From: Humulus lupulus
Lineage: Eukaryota > Streptophyta > Magnoliopsida > Rosales > Cannabaceae
Length of the DNA: 64,000 nt
Assembly (NCBI RefSeq): GCF_963169125.1
Contig: NC_084796.1
Span: 217,458,448 to 217,522,447, forward strand
Direction: 5' to 3'
Under the pieces are notes generated by a model. That model was given only the letters and a program-made list of their open reading frames with translations. It did not search any database and was not told the origin of the DNA. Shown piece after piece: positions 23,461 through 32,984 of this stretch. How positions within the stretch are numbered: position 1 is the first letter of the stretch; the number at the start of each line of letters is the position of its first letter. The translations under genes were made by a program, and so were the position numbers.

Positions 23461-24042
23461 TGTTTACCCAAAAATGATTCACCTGGTGACATGGCAAGAT
23501 TAGTATGCACGTGGGATTCGTGTGACAAGTTAAGTAGTTACATTCTGGTCGACCATCGAATAGAAGATAATTCACTCGACAAAAGGCATATTTCATGGGT
23601 AACCAAGCTGGTCGCAGTATATCAGATACTGTCTATTAATATGTGATCTCCCATTTATGTAATAATTATAATTTCTATTATTATTTGATATACACTTGTA
23701 TTAAATGTAATCAAGGCCCATCGGCCCATAAGGATATCCTTGAGCCTATAAATAAGACTCAAAGGGTTCATGAGGAGGATCTTAGGGGATCTTAAGAGAG
23801 AATTATTATTTTTACGCAATACCTTGTATCTTTTGTTGAACTTGTGAAACTCAGTAAACCCTAGTTTACTAATTGCAAGTTTTCATTACATTAATAATAA
23901 TACTAAGTAGACGTAGGTCATTACCATCTTTGGGCCCGGACCACTATAAATCTTTGTATCATTTATCTTTTTGGCTTGAATTCATCTCATTTCTGTCGTT
24001 TTACTTGACTTTGTGTTGTTGACCAAACCAAGGGTCAACGCA
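23461..24042 (+). repeat. 3' LTR of Tat-1
   Basis: 582 bp, the pair of 10080-10659. It ends GGGTCAACGCA, with two extra bases near the tip compared with the 5' copy, and is followed by the TATAT duplication. Confidence 0.92.
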
Positions 24043-26069
24043 TATATTATTAATAGGAACATTACCACAAAATCAGCATTAGGCAGAGAATTCTAAGCTT
24101 CTGTGACTTTATTTTTAAAAAAAACTTCATCGATCCCAACAACAGAAATACTGACCTTCCAAGTTTTTTTTAAATAAACTTGGTCGACCCCGAAAACACA
24201 AACACACAACTTTGGCTTTTTCTAAAATAAACTTGACCGACCACAACTAGAAAATACAGAGTTGTGGTATTTTTAAAAAAATAAAATAAAACTTGATACC
24301 CAACCACAAGAAGGGAGCTCCATGCAAGAACATTTCAAAAATGTATATAGACAAAATAATGTATACATAAACAAACTCGCTCAACCAAAAAACAGAAAAA
24401 GAGTTCAAATCAGAGATTATACCTTGATGAAGTCGACAAGAAACTTGTCATTGTTGCTTCTAGTTGATGAAGAAGAGGCACTCTATGGGTCTTGAAAGTT
24501 AATGAAGAGGTACTCCCTTAATTTTCAGGGTTTCTGGTAAATGAAGAAGAGGGACTATGTGGCTCTTTTAGAAGAAAACAAATGGGTATGGGAGTTTGAA
24601 CATTAGAAGAAGAGAAGTGGGTTTGAACTAGGCGTGTGAATAAGGTTTTCAGTGTCAGTTTTTTTTTATTGATTGAAGGGAAGTAATTGGTTGACACCTG
24701 TAAAAAAATTGACAAAATTAAATACCCTTGGCAATTACTTTTAAAATTTATAAAAGTAAAAATTGATTCTAGCCATTGATGCCAAATCATATTAAAAAAC
24801 TGAATGTTACCGTTTATTAGAAGAGCAGGACTTTAGACGACCCCATATATATGTATATATACTAGGTAGAAACATTATTTATAAATTTTAATAAAAATTG
24901 GTTCACTGTTTTAAAATATATATATATAATAGAATGAATTATAGTTCTATAGTATATATAAATATTTATATCAATAATCTCTACATAAGAATAGAAAAAT
25001 TCATAATGTAGACAGTAGTATACATGCATCAATTATAGTTTCTAATATATTTCACAATGTCCTTTGGTGAATTTGATTAAGAAAAAAAGCTTCAATCACT
25101 TGATAAAAAACAAACTATCACACAAATTTATAAAATAAAAAATGATATGTATGCATTTATTAATTTTAAATAAATATGATTTAATTATTTAAATTATCAT
25201 AAAATATCTTTAAAATATCATATTTTAATTAATTAATTAATTAATTTTTTATTAAGTTTATGTTTATTCTAGTTTTTGAATTTAACAGTGACAACAAGAC
25301 ATTATGTATTATATGTTTAATATAATATTAATATTATACATGGATTTTAAATTTAAATTTGTCGCTAGTTGATAGTAAATTATATTATATTATATATTTA
25401 ATATGATATCTTATTCAAATACGTGAAATTTAAGTTTAATTAAATTTTATTTAAGTTATAAAACATATGGTTTTATTATTTTTAAATTATTATCATTGTA
25501 AAATATCTAAAAATATTTCTTATATTTAATTTGTTTAATTATTTATTTATTTAATTTTATCTAAGTTTAAGTCATGTTTACAATCTACCGTTAAATATAA
25601 GAATATTTTGTTAAATATAAGAATATTCTATTAAAGTTAATGGAAAAAAATAAAAAACTGTTAAAATACAAAATTTCCGTTATCTACACATTTTTTATAT
25701 AGAAGAGATATTAACATCATACCCTATTATTAACATTCATATTTCAATTTTTACAATAAAATGGACTAAGTAAAAATATTTCTATTTAACAATTTTTTTC
25801 CAACAACATGTTCATATATTTTTAAAATATTAATTTTTTTTAGAATTATTTATTTTATTTAATTAAAAATAATTATAAAAAATATGTATCTATAGTAAAT
25901 GACTCTCCATTTTAACAGTAATTCAAATACTTTTTTTTTAATAAAAGTAATTCAAATACTTATAATACTTTCTAATAGAAGTTAAACCATTTTACGAAAT
26001 AAATTAGAAGAAATAAATAATACTTAGAAAATTTAAGGCAATAACCTATATATTTTTAATTTAAATATA
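24043..26069. other. A+T-rich flank without a recognised gene
   Basis: It contains an AATT-type simple repeat near 25222-25250 and long A/T runs. On the minus strand, 24478-24422 could be read as a short exon with ATG and a GTATAA donor, but nothing identifies it. Confidence 0.45.
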
Positions 26070-26779
26070 GAGTAAATGACGGCTAAGATACTGTATGTTT
26101 TCAAAATGTTGCACTTTTATACTCAATATTTTTTTTTGCAATAAATATACTCAATGTCTTCAAAATATTACACTTTTATACCTAAAATTTTATTTTTTTT
26201 GCGGTAAATATACCTAATATTTTTAAAATGTTGCACTTTTATAACTATTTTTAAAATTATTTTGAAAAATAATAAGAAAGTGAAGGAAAAATATAGGATT
26301 TTAATTATTTTTAAAACTTTAAATTATTTTCACTTTCAAAATAATAAAAAAATTAAAATTAGTAAAATTAATCAAAATAATTAAACTTATATTTTTCCTT
26401 TACTTTTTTTAACAAAAAAACTTATATTTTAAATTGATGAAAATATATAACTTTTTATTAATTTTAATAAAATATTTATTAATGCTTAATTTAAAATAGT
26501 TATTTTGAGAAAGAATAAGAAAGAGCAAATAATTTAAAATTTAAAAATAATTAAAATCCTATATCTTTCCTTCATTTTCTTACTATTTATCAAAATAATA
26601 TAAAATAGGTCTAAAAGTGCAACATTTTAAAAATATTTAGTATATTTGCTGGCAAGAAAAAGTTTGGATTTAAAAGTGCAAAATTTTAAAGATATTGAGT
26701 ATATTTACCGCCATAAAAAAGATTAGGTATAAAAGTGCAACTTTTTTAAAACATTGGGTATTTTAGCCGCCATTTACCC
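26070..26779. mobile_element. Fold-back MITE, Mutator-like
   Basis: 710 bp flanked by a perfect 9-bp duplication TTAAATATA (26061-26069 and 26780-26788). The ends are inverted repeats: the left begins GAGTAAATGACGGCTAAGAT, and the right read on the minus strand begins GGGTAAATGGCGGCTAAAAT. The inverted similarity continues almost to the centre near 26400, so the whole element could form a hairpin. Near each end a phrase of the type 'tgttgcacttttatac' repeats two or three times. It codes for no protein. A 9-bp duplication is the signature of Mutator-like transposases. Confidence 0.88.
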
Positions 26780-26841
26780 TTAAATATATATATTTATTAC
26801 TCTTTCAATATTATACACATAAATGTATGTATATAAATAAA

Positions 26842-27108
26842 TTTACTTATTTGGTACCCTATACTTTTGCAAAGTATCATTTTTGTACTATATTTTTTCA
26901 ATGATGCTCATATAGTACTCTGGATTTTAAAATCATACATACTTGATACCCTAGACTCAGCTTTGATAAATTAAATTTTGTTAATATGATCAAATTGTCA
27001 TCAGTTATATATAATTAAGTAATTAAATTTGAATTTAGAACTCATATAATTGAAAGCAATTTGATTAAATTAGTAAAATTTTATTAATTAAATTTGAGTT
27101 TATGGTAC
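26842..27108. mobile_element. Left half of a MITE split by the Athila insertion
   Basis: TTTGCAAAGTATCATTTTTG and TTTTAAAATCATACATACTT here match, in inverted orientation, TTTGTAAAGTATCATTTTGG and TTTTGAAATCGTACATATT read on the minus strand of 60690-60587. The two arms of about 110 bp were once one inverted-repeat element. The outer ends are approximate. Confidence 0.6.
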
Positions 27109-28892
27109 TGACAAACTCTACAAAATAAAGTTATTTTACCACTTTTTTATGTTAATTGTTGCTTAGTCTTTGATTTTTTAAGTAACATATTAAGTTTTTA
27201 AGTAATTTTGAATGTATTAGTCTTATTGTAATTTTTTAGATTTTCTATTATAATATGTTGCAGTTTAATTATTTAAAATTAGTATTGTTAGATTAAAAAT
27301 TTAAAATGTGATTTTATTGAACTTAATTGCTAAAGTAAGTTAAATTTTAATTAAATATTTTCATGGACTTAATATGATTTATTTTTTAAAATATTTGATT
27401 ATAATTTAATGTTTATTTATTTTGTAGGATGTTCTTTGCATTTTTTTATGCTTGAAAATAAAGAAGAAAAGAGGAAAGAAAAGTGGTATTTTTTAAATTA
27501 AAAAGGAAGCCCAATACCAAAAGCCCTTGCTGCCAACAGCCAGGGCCAAAGCCTCCAGCCTTCCCTGCTGCTCTACGGCCCACCAGTCTGCCCCTTCAAC
27601 AGCCCAGGCGGTCCAACACCCTTCCCAGCCTACCCCCAGGTCTGCACCACCGAAGCTTCTCAGGCCCAACACGCACCAGCCTGCCACCTTCGGCCCATTC
27701 CATTCCTCAGCTACCACAGCCGCCTGCCCAACCACCAACAACCCTCTTGAGCCCACAATGTATTTTTGTCCCCTATGTCCAAAAATGCCAACTTTTTACC
27801 CAATTTTTCCACATATTTCACCACAAAAATCATCATTACACCTTTTATTATACCTTTACATGCCATATTTACTTTGTTTATTAATTTAATCAATTTAATT
27901 AATTTAAGTTGATTATTTTAATGCTCTCATTTTGGCTATAAATATGGAATTTCAAGACCATTTTAGGAAGCTTAATTTTTGGGTAACCATCATATTTTCT
28001 ATCTACCATTCTCTCTTCCATTTTGGTGTTTTTCAAGAGCATTTTCAATTATGTATTTTATTTATTTTGTAATTTCTATTATAGTTATGTGCTTCTAATC
28101 TTTTTCATAAGATTATTAAGATCATGATGAAGCAACTTTTAACTAGATAATATTTATGTTGTATGTTGATTTCCTTTGTACTGCAACAAAGTTTATGGAT
28201 TTTTCTTCTTCATATATGTCTTTCATCTTTAATATTTCATATTTTGGATTGTTAGATAACATTCCACTTTGTTCTTCATTTTGCAAAACATAATATTCTT
28301 TGTGTAAGATGTGTCATTAAATTGTACACATCCAATGCTTAGAACAAAAATATTATCTTTGGCCTTATAAATAATGTTATTTGAATTTTTTTTTTTTGTT
28401 TCATTAGGTTGATTCACATTAAATACTTTAAAATTATATTTTATTGAAAAGTGAAGAAAAATCGTATCTTTTTAGAAATAATTTGTTCTTAAAAGTATAA
28501 ATCTATTTGGAAAATTATAGTTTGACTTATTTTAACTATCACTAAAACTTGGGAATCAATATACTAATAAGTATTATTAAACTTACATGTTGTGGATTCT
28601 AGTATCTTAATAATCTTTCCATTTAACACTTATTTTCAAATCATTATTGGTTTATTTTTATTATCTTAAATAGATTTATTTTAAATCTTTTATTTTATGT
28701 TCATGACATTAAATCTCATCAATCTTTGGAGCTAGGTTATAATTTATTAATTTTAGTTTAAAATAGTTTTCTTTTTTATTTTAGAGAACTCCTTTGGGTT
28801 CGATCTCATACTTACATGAACACTATACTTCATATGCGATTCGTGCTTCGTGAGTTATAAATTTTTAAAACATACTCATTTTGGATCCATCA
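27109..28892 (+). repeat. 5' LTR of Athila element
   Basis: 1784 bp. A G+C-rich, proline-codon-rich tract (about 27510-27780) stands out in an otherwise very A+T-rich LTR and is shared with the 3' LTR. Near 28858-28870 it keeps the single TTTTTAAAA target where a MITE is inserted in the 3' LTR. A TATA-like TATAAATATGG lies near 27940. Confidence 0.9.
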
Positions 28893-28898
28893 AGTTTT

Positions 28899-28916
28899 TG
28901 GTGCCATTTCCGGGGA
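28899..28916 (+). promoter_or_regulatory. Primer-binding site of Athila element
   Basis: TGGTGCCATTTCCGGGGA starts six bases after the LTR. It is close to the TGGCGCCGTTGCCGGGGA typical of Athila elements, with three changes. Confidence 0.8.
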
Positions 28917-29112
28917 GTTGCAAGAAAAGAAATGAAATTTATCTCAAGGTTGGTGAATTCTACTACTAGATATTTTACTTTTTGCACTTAAAAAAAATTA
29001 TATATTTAAAACTATAAAAACTAGAAAAAAAAAAGATAAAAAGAAAATTTGGGACGGTTCTACCACCCATAAAAAAAAACTTACTTATATATTTATATTT
29101 ATTGTTTTTTTT

Positions 29113-29457
29113 AGTTGACGGCACTTGTGCCTCCTATCAATCTATCTTTTTAATTTTTATAGTTGATGGCACATGTGCCTCCTAATTTTGTTGTAATTTT
29201 GCTATAGTTTTTATTCATTCTATTTCTTTGTTAATTGACAACACTTGTGCCTCCTAACATTTGTTGTAATTTTCTTTATTTATCTTGTTATTTTTATTTT
29301 ATTTTTGCCAGTTACTAGTTGATGGCAATTCTGCCTCCTAGTTAGTTGATGATAGTTTTGCCTCCTAGTCTTTTATCTTATGTTTTAGTTGATGGCACTT
29401 GTGCCTCCTAGTTTTACCTTATTTTTGTTATGGTTGATGGCATGTTATGCCTCCCTA
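29113..29457 (+). repeat. Dispersed 24-bp hairpin-forming repeats in Athila leader
   Basis: Seven copies of a motif near AGTTGATGGCACTTGTGCCTCC at about 29113, 29161, 29233, 29317, 29344, 29387 and 29432. The best copies contain GGCACTTGTGCC or GGCACATGTGCC, which can fold into a short stem. They lie in the untranslated leader between the primer-binding site and gag. Confidence 0.85.
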
Positions 29458-29932
29458 CTCTTGCCTAATTTTTATAGTCTTATTTAATTTTACCTTATCT
29501 TTCTTTGTCTTTTATCATAATAGTGTGTAATTGTGAAAAATACTTGAAAAAAAAAAAGAAACCTAAATCTTGTCCTTTCACCATAAGCAATTTTTGCTTA
29601 AAGGAATATTGAACAAAATTCTCAATCTGCCTCTACTAATTAACCTCGGGGAGTTGTTAATAGTGTGCGAGTAAGTGGAATCAAATAGGCCTGGGGACAA
29701 GTGAACCATAAAAATTATATTGTTGTGAAATCTATAAAAAAAAAAAATCTAAGTATGCTCTGTGGTTGTGGTTTTTATTGATCTTCCACATTAGAAAATT
29801 GTTTGTTTGAGATTATCTATGTTGCTTTGTGAAAATTGTATGCATCATTGAGAACGTAGCTCTAAAAATCGATTGGTAAAAAGACGTTTATCTTTGTTTG
29901 AAATTGAAAGTGTTAGTAAAAATTGGAGCATC

Positions 29933-31430
29933 ATGGAACCAATTGCTAATCCTGCTGATGAAATTGTTGTGCCTGAAGAAACTTTGCTTGAATATTTTGC
30001 ACCTATTTCATCTAATGCTCCTTCATGTATTGTTCTTCCAACCAATTCTGCTACCCATTTTGAGCTTAAACCATCAATCATTCAATTGTTGTCATCTTTT
30101 TATGGGTTAGATAGAGATGATCCTTACATGCATGTCAAAGATTTCTTATAAATTTGCTCAACATTTAAATTTCAAAACTTTTCTAATGAGTCGGTCAAAC
30201 TAAGATTTTTCCCTTTTTCATTAAAAGACAAATCAAAAACTTGGTTAAATTCCCTTCGCACGGGGTCTATAACTACATGGGATCAACTTTATAATAAATT
30301 CTTGCTGAAATAAATTAAGGAGAGAAATCTCCGAGTTTTTTCAAAAAGATACTGAAGAGTTTTATGAATGTCGGGAAAGATTTAAAATTTTATTATTAAA
30401 ATGTCATCATCATGGTTTTGAAAAATGGAGACTTGTAAAATATTTTTATGATATTTTGACTCCCTCTAATCGTCAAATGATTCAATCTATGCATACCGAA
30501 TTTTTTTTAAATTTCAAGGATAAGAGGCTTGGGACGCCCTTGAAGATTTATTTGTTAATTCACAACAATGGAATTATTTTGATCCTAGGTCTAGGTCAAC
30601 TAATTCACCATAAAGAGGAGGAAGGTATGAAGTAAAAGATGAATTAGATTTAAGAACATCCTTAGACAAATTAGCGAGAAAATTAGAAGCTTTAGCCATA
30701 AGCCAAACTATAAATTCTCCAATACAACCAAGAAAATATGTTTGTTCTATATGTTCTAGTCCTTGCCATAATGCCCAATCATGTCCTTCCTACCAAGAAG
30801 CCTTTTCTGAGGAGGCCAATGCTCTTCATGCTTATGGGAAAACAAATGATAGCCAATTTTCATCCACCTACAATCCCAATTGGAGAAACCATCCAAACTT
30901 TTCATGGAGACAAAACCAACCTCAAATGAATCAAGGGCACCAATACAACACGCAAAACCAAACTCATGCCCCACAAAATCAACCATATCTTCAACAAAGG
31001 AAACCTTCCTTAGAAGATACTTTACAATAATTTATGCAATCCACTCAACAAATCCTACAAAATCAGTCTCAATCAATTACCAAAATCGAGACACAAGTAG
31101 GAAAACTCGCCACTGCTTTAGATGATATAGAAAAAGGAACATTCCCTAGTCAATCTATCCCTAATCCAAAAGGTCAATATGAGATAGGAAAGTCTAGTCA
31201 TAATGGAGAAGTCAAATCAATTTTAACTCTTAGGTCTGGAAAGAACATTGTCAAACTCGATTACATACTCGAGGTTGAAAAAGAAAAAGAAAAGAGTCAG
31301 CATTCTAGTTCTAATGCCAATGACTCTTCAAACAAGGAAACTCTAATCAATCATTTCATTCCAAAAGCCCCATTCCCACAAAGATTACTTCCAATTAAAA
31401 AAAGGCGGCCAATATAATGACATCTTAGAA
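29933..31430 (+). pseudogene. gag: Athila gag, broken
   Basis: The first in-frame ATG is at 29933 (MEPIANPADEIV). The Athila gag signature follows: HFELKPSIIQLLSSFYGLD and DDPYMHVKDFL, then a stop near 30149, the gag core SVKLRFFPFSLKDKSKTWL, and more stops and frame changes to about 30620. A zinc-knuckle-like CSICSSPCHNAQSCP is followed by SSTYNPNWRNHPNFSWRQNQ, a typical Athila block, and a Gln-rich stretch. The 31034-31417 frame (QVGKLATALDDIEKGTFPSQ, ILTLRSGKN) leads toward protease. It forms the particle shell. Confidence 0.87.
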
Positions 31431-31605
31431 GTTTTTAAACAAGTTAGTATCAATATCCCTTTATTAGATGCCATTAAACAAATTCCTGCCTACTCTAAAT
31501 TTTTAAAGGGTCTTTGTATTGTTAAAAGAAATACTAATGTTCCTAAAAAGGCGTTTTTAACTAAACAAGCTAGTTCCATTATTCAATATAAGAGTCTTGT
31601 TAAAT
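31431..31605 (+). pseudogene. pol: Athila protease N-terminal part, cut by Tat-2
   Basis: Contains SINIPLLDAIKQIPAYSKFL and VPKKAFLTKQASSIIQYK, the usual segment leading to the Athila protease. The reading stops at the Tat-2 insertion; the active-site half continues at 54199. Confidence 0.8.
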
Positions 31606-31610
31606 ATAAA

Positions 31611-32504
31611 TGTTGACCTGTGAAATTGGCCAACGGTTGTATGTACAATATACGACACCTTTTTAACGGAATAAGTAATATAAATGACAGAATACGATTA
31701 TCTTAAATAAACACACCGAAATTTTATAGTGGTTCAGCCCTGTTCAGATGAACAGTAATAACCTAATCCACTTAGCTTTTAGAATTGAGTCTCTCGAAAA
31801 TTACAATGATGAACAAAAGTGTTCATTCGTTTCTCACTTGCCCATAATTCCAGCAAAAAATGCTCTCAGCCAAAAAGACCCCCCTTAATGAAGTCCTGGG
31901 TCCTTTATTTATAGTACCCAGGAACTGTTACATGACCAGTGATACTAGGATCGTGGGTTGGCACATAATTATCAGGTAGTGGAGGTACGTTTCCACCCTC
32001 CCATGATTGTGAGATCGTGGGTCTTCCTGTTGCCTTCTATGGATCGTAATTGATAATTCACGATAGAAACGTCTAGGAGATATTAAGTCTCTGTTGGTAT
32101 GTCAGACTTAGGTGCTAGGCCCGACGACCAAAGCTTGGGTGTTGGACCTGTGACCTTCTGGGTACTAGGGCCTATTGATCTTCGGGGTGCTAGGCCTATT
32201 GATCTCAGTTTGAACGAGAGTAATTACTTCTCGGTGAAGTGTACCTGGGGTTGTAGGCCGATCACCCTATGGAGGATAGGGTCAAGCCGACCACCCCTAA
32301 GGTCCTTGGGCATATTGGGCCGACCACCCCAGGGTAGGGTCAAGCCAACCACCCCTAGGGGGTACAGGGCCTACTTGGGCCGACCACCCCTGGGGGGTAC
32401 TGGCTTGGTCAATCTTCATATACTTTGTCGTTTTTCCTTGATTTGTGATGTCACGTGCCACATTCTCATTCGCCACGTCATCCTTGTATTTTCGAGGGAT
32501 AACA
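31611..32504 (-). repeat. 3' LTR of Tat-2
   Basis: 894 bp, the pair of 53254-54193. The minus strand starts TGTTATCCCTCGAAAATAC and ends AATTTCACAGGTCAACA. The minus-strand TATA (CTATAAATAAAGG) is near 31918. GGGCCGACCACCCCTAGGGG-type blocks repeat near 32320-32400; the 5' LTR has one block more. Confidence 0.93.
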
Positions 32505-32517
32505 TTTGCCCCCCAAG
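32505..32517 (-). promoter_or_regulatory. Polypurine tract of Tat-2
   Basis: The minus strand reads CTTGGGGGGCAAA immediately before the LTR start TGTTATCCC. Confidence 0.85.
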
Positions 32518-32659
32518 TTTATTGTAATGTCTCAACATTACGATAAACTTGATCTAGGCCTGAGAAACATACCGTAGTAGTACTTAGATAGTCAAATCCC
32601 TCGGGACATTATATAGTACTTGTTACTATCGATACTTTGCTCGGTATGAATTTTTCAGG

Positions 32660-32940
32660 GGTAATTAGTAATTCCTAAAAATAATTATGTTTTTCAAGGA
32701 AAATTAATTTCCTAAAAACCTAAAATATTTTTCAAGGAAATCCTAAAATTATAATATATTATTCAAGGAGTTTTTAAGGTCCTAAAAATATAATATATTT
32801 TTCAAGGATATTAATTCCTAAAAATAATAAATATTTTTCAAGGAATTTGATTTCCTAAAAATATAGATATTTTTCAAGGAATTTAAATTTAAACCATATT
32901 AGATATTTTTCAAGAAAATTTGAATTCCTAAAAATATCTT
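32660..32940. repeat. Short A+T-rich repeats with 'tttttcaaggaatt'
   Basis: About seven imperfect copies of TTTTTCAAGGAATTT followed by CCTAAAAATAT, spaced 40-50 bp, lie directly upstream of the candidate antisense promoter. They may be a simple expansion or a regulatory array; no known site is recognised. Confidence 0.6.
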
Positions 32941-32955
32941 GTCTGCCTGAGAGGT

Positions 32956-32964
32956 TATAAATAG
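32956..32964 (+). promoter_or_regulatory. Candidate TATA box of the Tat-2 antisense gene
   Basis: TATAAATAG, followed by a pyrimidine-rich stretch and a strong splice donor (TTTTTG|GTAAGT) at 33081/33082. The position relative to the 3' LTR mirrors Tat-1. Confidence 0.5.
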
Positions 32965-32984
32965 ATATTTCTTTCATCACTGCT

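Larger units (their letters stand above)
10080..24042 (+). mobile_element. Ty3/gypsy Tat-lineage retrotransposon (Tat-1)
   Basis: It is bounded by matching LTRs (10080-10659 and 23461-24042) that both start TGTTTACCC, and flanked by the 5-bp duplication TATAT (10075-10079 and 24043-24047). The order is LTR, primer-binding site, gag, protease, RT, RNase H, a second RNase H, integrase, a long 3' region holding an antisense gene, polypurine tract, LTR. The second RNase H (VDGSSN ... NNEAEY ... DSQLVV) marks the Tat lineage. All frames are broken. A Cassandra element (15368-16553) and a solo LTR (18582-19889) are nested inside. By eye the LTRs differ at 12 positions in their first 230 bp or so, so this is not a very recent insertion. 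Confidence 0.93.

Noticed and set aside
10080..24042. Integrated plant pararetrovirus
   Set aside because: LTRs, integrase, polypurine tract and 5-bp duplications are present; no movement protein or viral coat signature is seen, so it is a gypsy retrotransposon.
24518..24790. 90-codon minus-strand ORF
   Set aside because: Low-complexity hydrophobic and Ser-rich translation of A+T-rich DNA, with no family resemblance and no splice or promoter support.
27483..27889. Proline-rich ORFs in the Athila LTR as cellular genes
   Set aside because: They recur at the same place in the 3' LTR, are open in two frames and belong to the LTR; kept only as an observation on composition.
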